33,590 bases of DNA from Candidatus Cryptobacteroides merdavium (GTDB lineage Bacteria; Bacteroidota; Bacteroidia; Bacteroidales; UBA932): contig JADIMO010000114.1 in NCBI GenBank assembly GCA_017694755.1, forward strand, positions 1 to 33,590, written 5' to 3'. How positions within the stretch are numbered: the stretch's first letter is position 1; each line of letters opens with the position of its first letter. This document shows, in pieces, positions 32,976-33,590 of the stretch. The notes beneath the pieces were generated by a model. That model saw only the letters and a list, made by a program, of their open reading frames with translations, did no database searches and was not told where the DNA came from. The translations under genes and the position numbers were made by a program.

Positions 32976-33590
32976 TCAATAATAATATATCGGGTTACTG
33001 TATATATTCTCCGTAATTCGGACTGCAAAGGTAGGAAAATTTTTCCTCAACAACGAAAATAAAATATCAACTATCTGTATCTCACTCTCGTAATGACCTA
33101 TGTCCATAATCATGAATCCCGGTCTCGTGAAGAAATGGTGATATGACACATCCCCACACAGATAGAGTTGCGCCCCGGCCTCAATCGCCTTGTCTATAAG
33201 TGAACTGCCCGAACCGCCGCACATCGCCACCCTGGAAATCGGCCCGCCAAGCGGTCTCGATGCCCTCAGCGCCTTCAATGCGAACCTCTCCTTCACAAGC
33301 CTTACCGCCTCATCGGCAGTCACCGGCTCCGGCAGATCGCCCACAACTCCGAGCCCGATGCCTTCCTCCTCCGCATCAAGCACTTCCACATTCTTCAGTC
33401 CGAGTTTTCCGGCCATCGCCCCGCTCACCCCTGCAATCACCTTGTCCGCAGAAGTGTGAGCCGCATACACAGAAATCCCCGCTGCCACGGCCTTCATCAC
33501 CGCCAGCCCCACAGGGTCCTCCGGACTGATCTTCTTCAGTCCTGAAAATATCAGCGGATGATGCGTGACTATCATGTCAGCCCCCGCCGC
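32976..33590 (-). CDS. Nif3-like dinuclear metal centre protein (5' end outside the window)
   Basis: A partial gene: the open frame continues past the right edge of the window, so 204 residues of the C-terminal part are present. Nif3-family motifs are AGADMIVTHHPLIFSGLKK (paired histidines of the metal site), VYAAHTSADKV, and the late DVSYHHFFTRPG and MDIGHYESE motifs. Nif3/YqfO proteins bind two metal ions and may hydrolyse a nucleotide or act as GTP cyclohydrolase-like enzymes; the physiological role is not clear. The HTNLD motif of many relatives is changed to HTSAD here. It ends 5 nt before the zinc-ribbon ATG and is the first visible gene of the long minus-strand run to rnfA. Confidence 0.93.
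   Translation of the reverse strand, partial: AAGADMIVTHHPLIFSGLKKISPEDPVGLAVMKAVAAGISVYAAHTSADKVIAGVSGAMAGKLGLKNVEVLDAEEEGIGLGVVGDLPEPVTADEAVRLVKERFALKALRASRPLGGPISRVAMCGGSGSSLIDKAIEAGAQLYLCGDVSYHHFFTRPGFMIMDIGHYESEIQIVDILFSLLRKNFPTFAVRITENIYSNPIYYY

Overview
This window reads as chromosomal DNA of a member of the Bacteroidota, order Bacteroidales. The evidence is the lineage-typical promoter signature (TTTG about 20 nt upstream of TAnnTTTG), weak or absent Shine-Dalgarno sequences, TonB-dependent receptor and BACON/OB-fold lipoproteins, short Crp/Fnr regulators, the large Bacteroidota-type nucleoside kinase, and the gene order rseC-like-rnfBCDGEA. Genus cannot be fixed from the sequence alone. 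No tRNA, rRNA, CRISPR array or intact mobile element is seen.

Layout. (1) 1-508: AT-rich, no convincing gene, with a short tandem motif that resembles the end of an IS21-type insertion sequence. (2) 509-9222, minus strand: a tight five-gene operon driven from a promoter at about 9256-9263. In transcription order it encodes a BACON/triple-OB-fold lipoprotein, a BACON-fused Serratia-type DNA/RNA endonuclease lipoprotein, a secreted endonuclease/exonuclease/phosphatase (EEP) enzyme, a TonB-dependent receptor and a DUF5689 OB-fold lipoprotein. There is no SusD homologue. I read it as a candidate system for capturing, cutting and importing extracellular nucleic acid; this is the most interesting feature of the window. 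(3) 9223-9762: AT-rich spacer with small repeats. (4) 9763-15485, minus strand: a Dcp-type peptidase lipoprotein with its own promoter, and a deoxynucleoside kinase / acyl-CoA ligase / nitroreductase gene set. (5) 15609-23773, plus strand: Crp/Fnr regulator, membrane acyltransferase, metallo-beta-lactamase-fold hydrolase, UvrA, a 240-bp cluster of stem-loops, nucleoside kinase, and an exported nucleoside 2-deoxyribosyltransferase-like protein. (6) 23774-24027: a decayed remnant of a chloramphenicol acetyltransferase-like gene and a strong terminator. (7) 24028-33590, minus strand: a colinear run of Nif3-like protein (cut by the window edge), zinc-ribbon coiled-coil protein, DnaB, DUF3108 protein, RseC-like protein and the complete Rnf complex (B, C, D, G, E, A).

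How the genes fit together. The Rnf genes encode an ion-pumping ferredoxin:NAD+ oxidoreductase, consistent with anaerobic life. Several other genes act on nucleic acids or nucleosides: two exported nucleases with a receptor, deoxynucleoside kinase, nucleoside kinase and the deoxyribosyltransferase-like protein. A salvage link between the exported nuclease operon and the intracellular kinases is attractive, but it is inference: they are separate transcription units. All family assignments come from reading motifs by eye; no database search was run.
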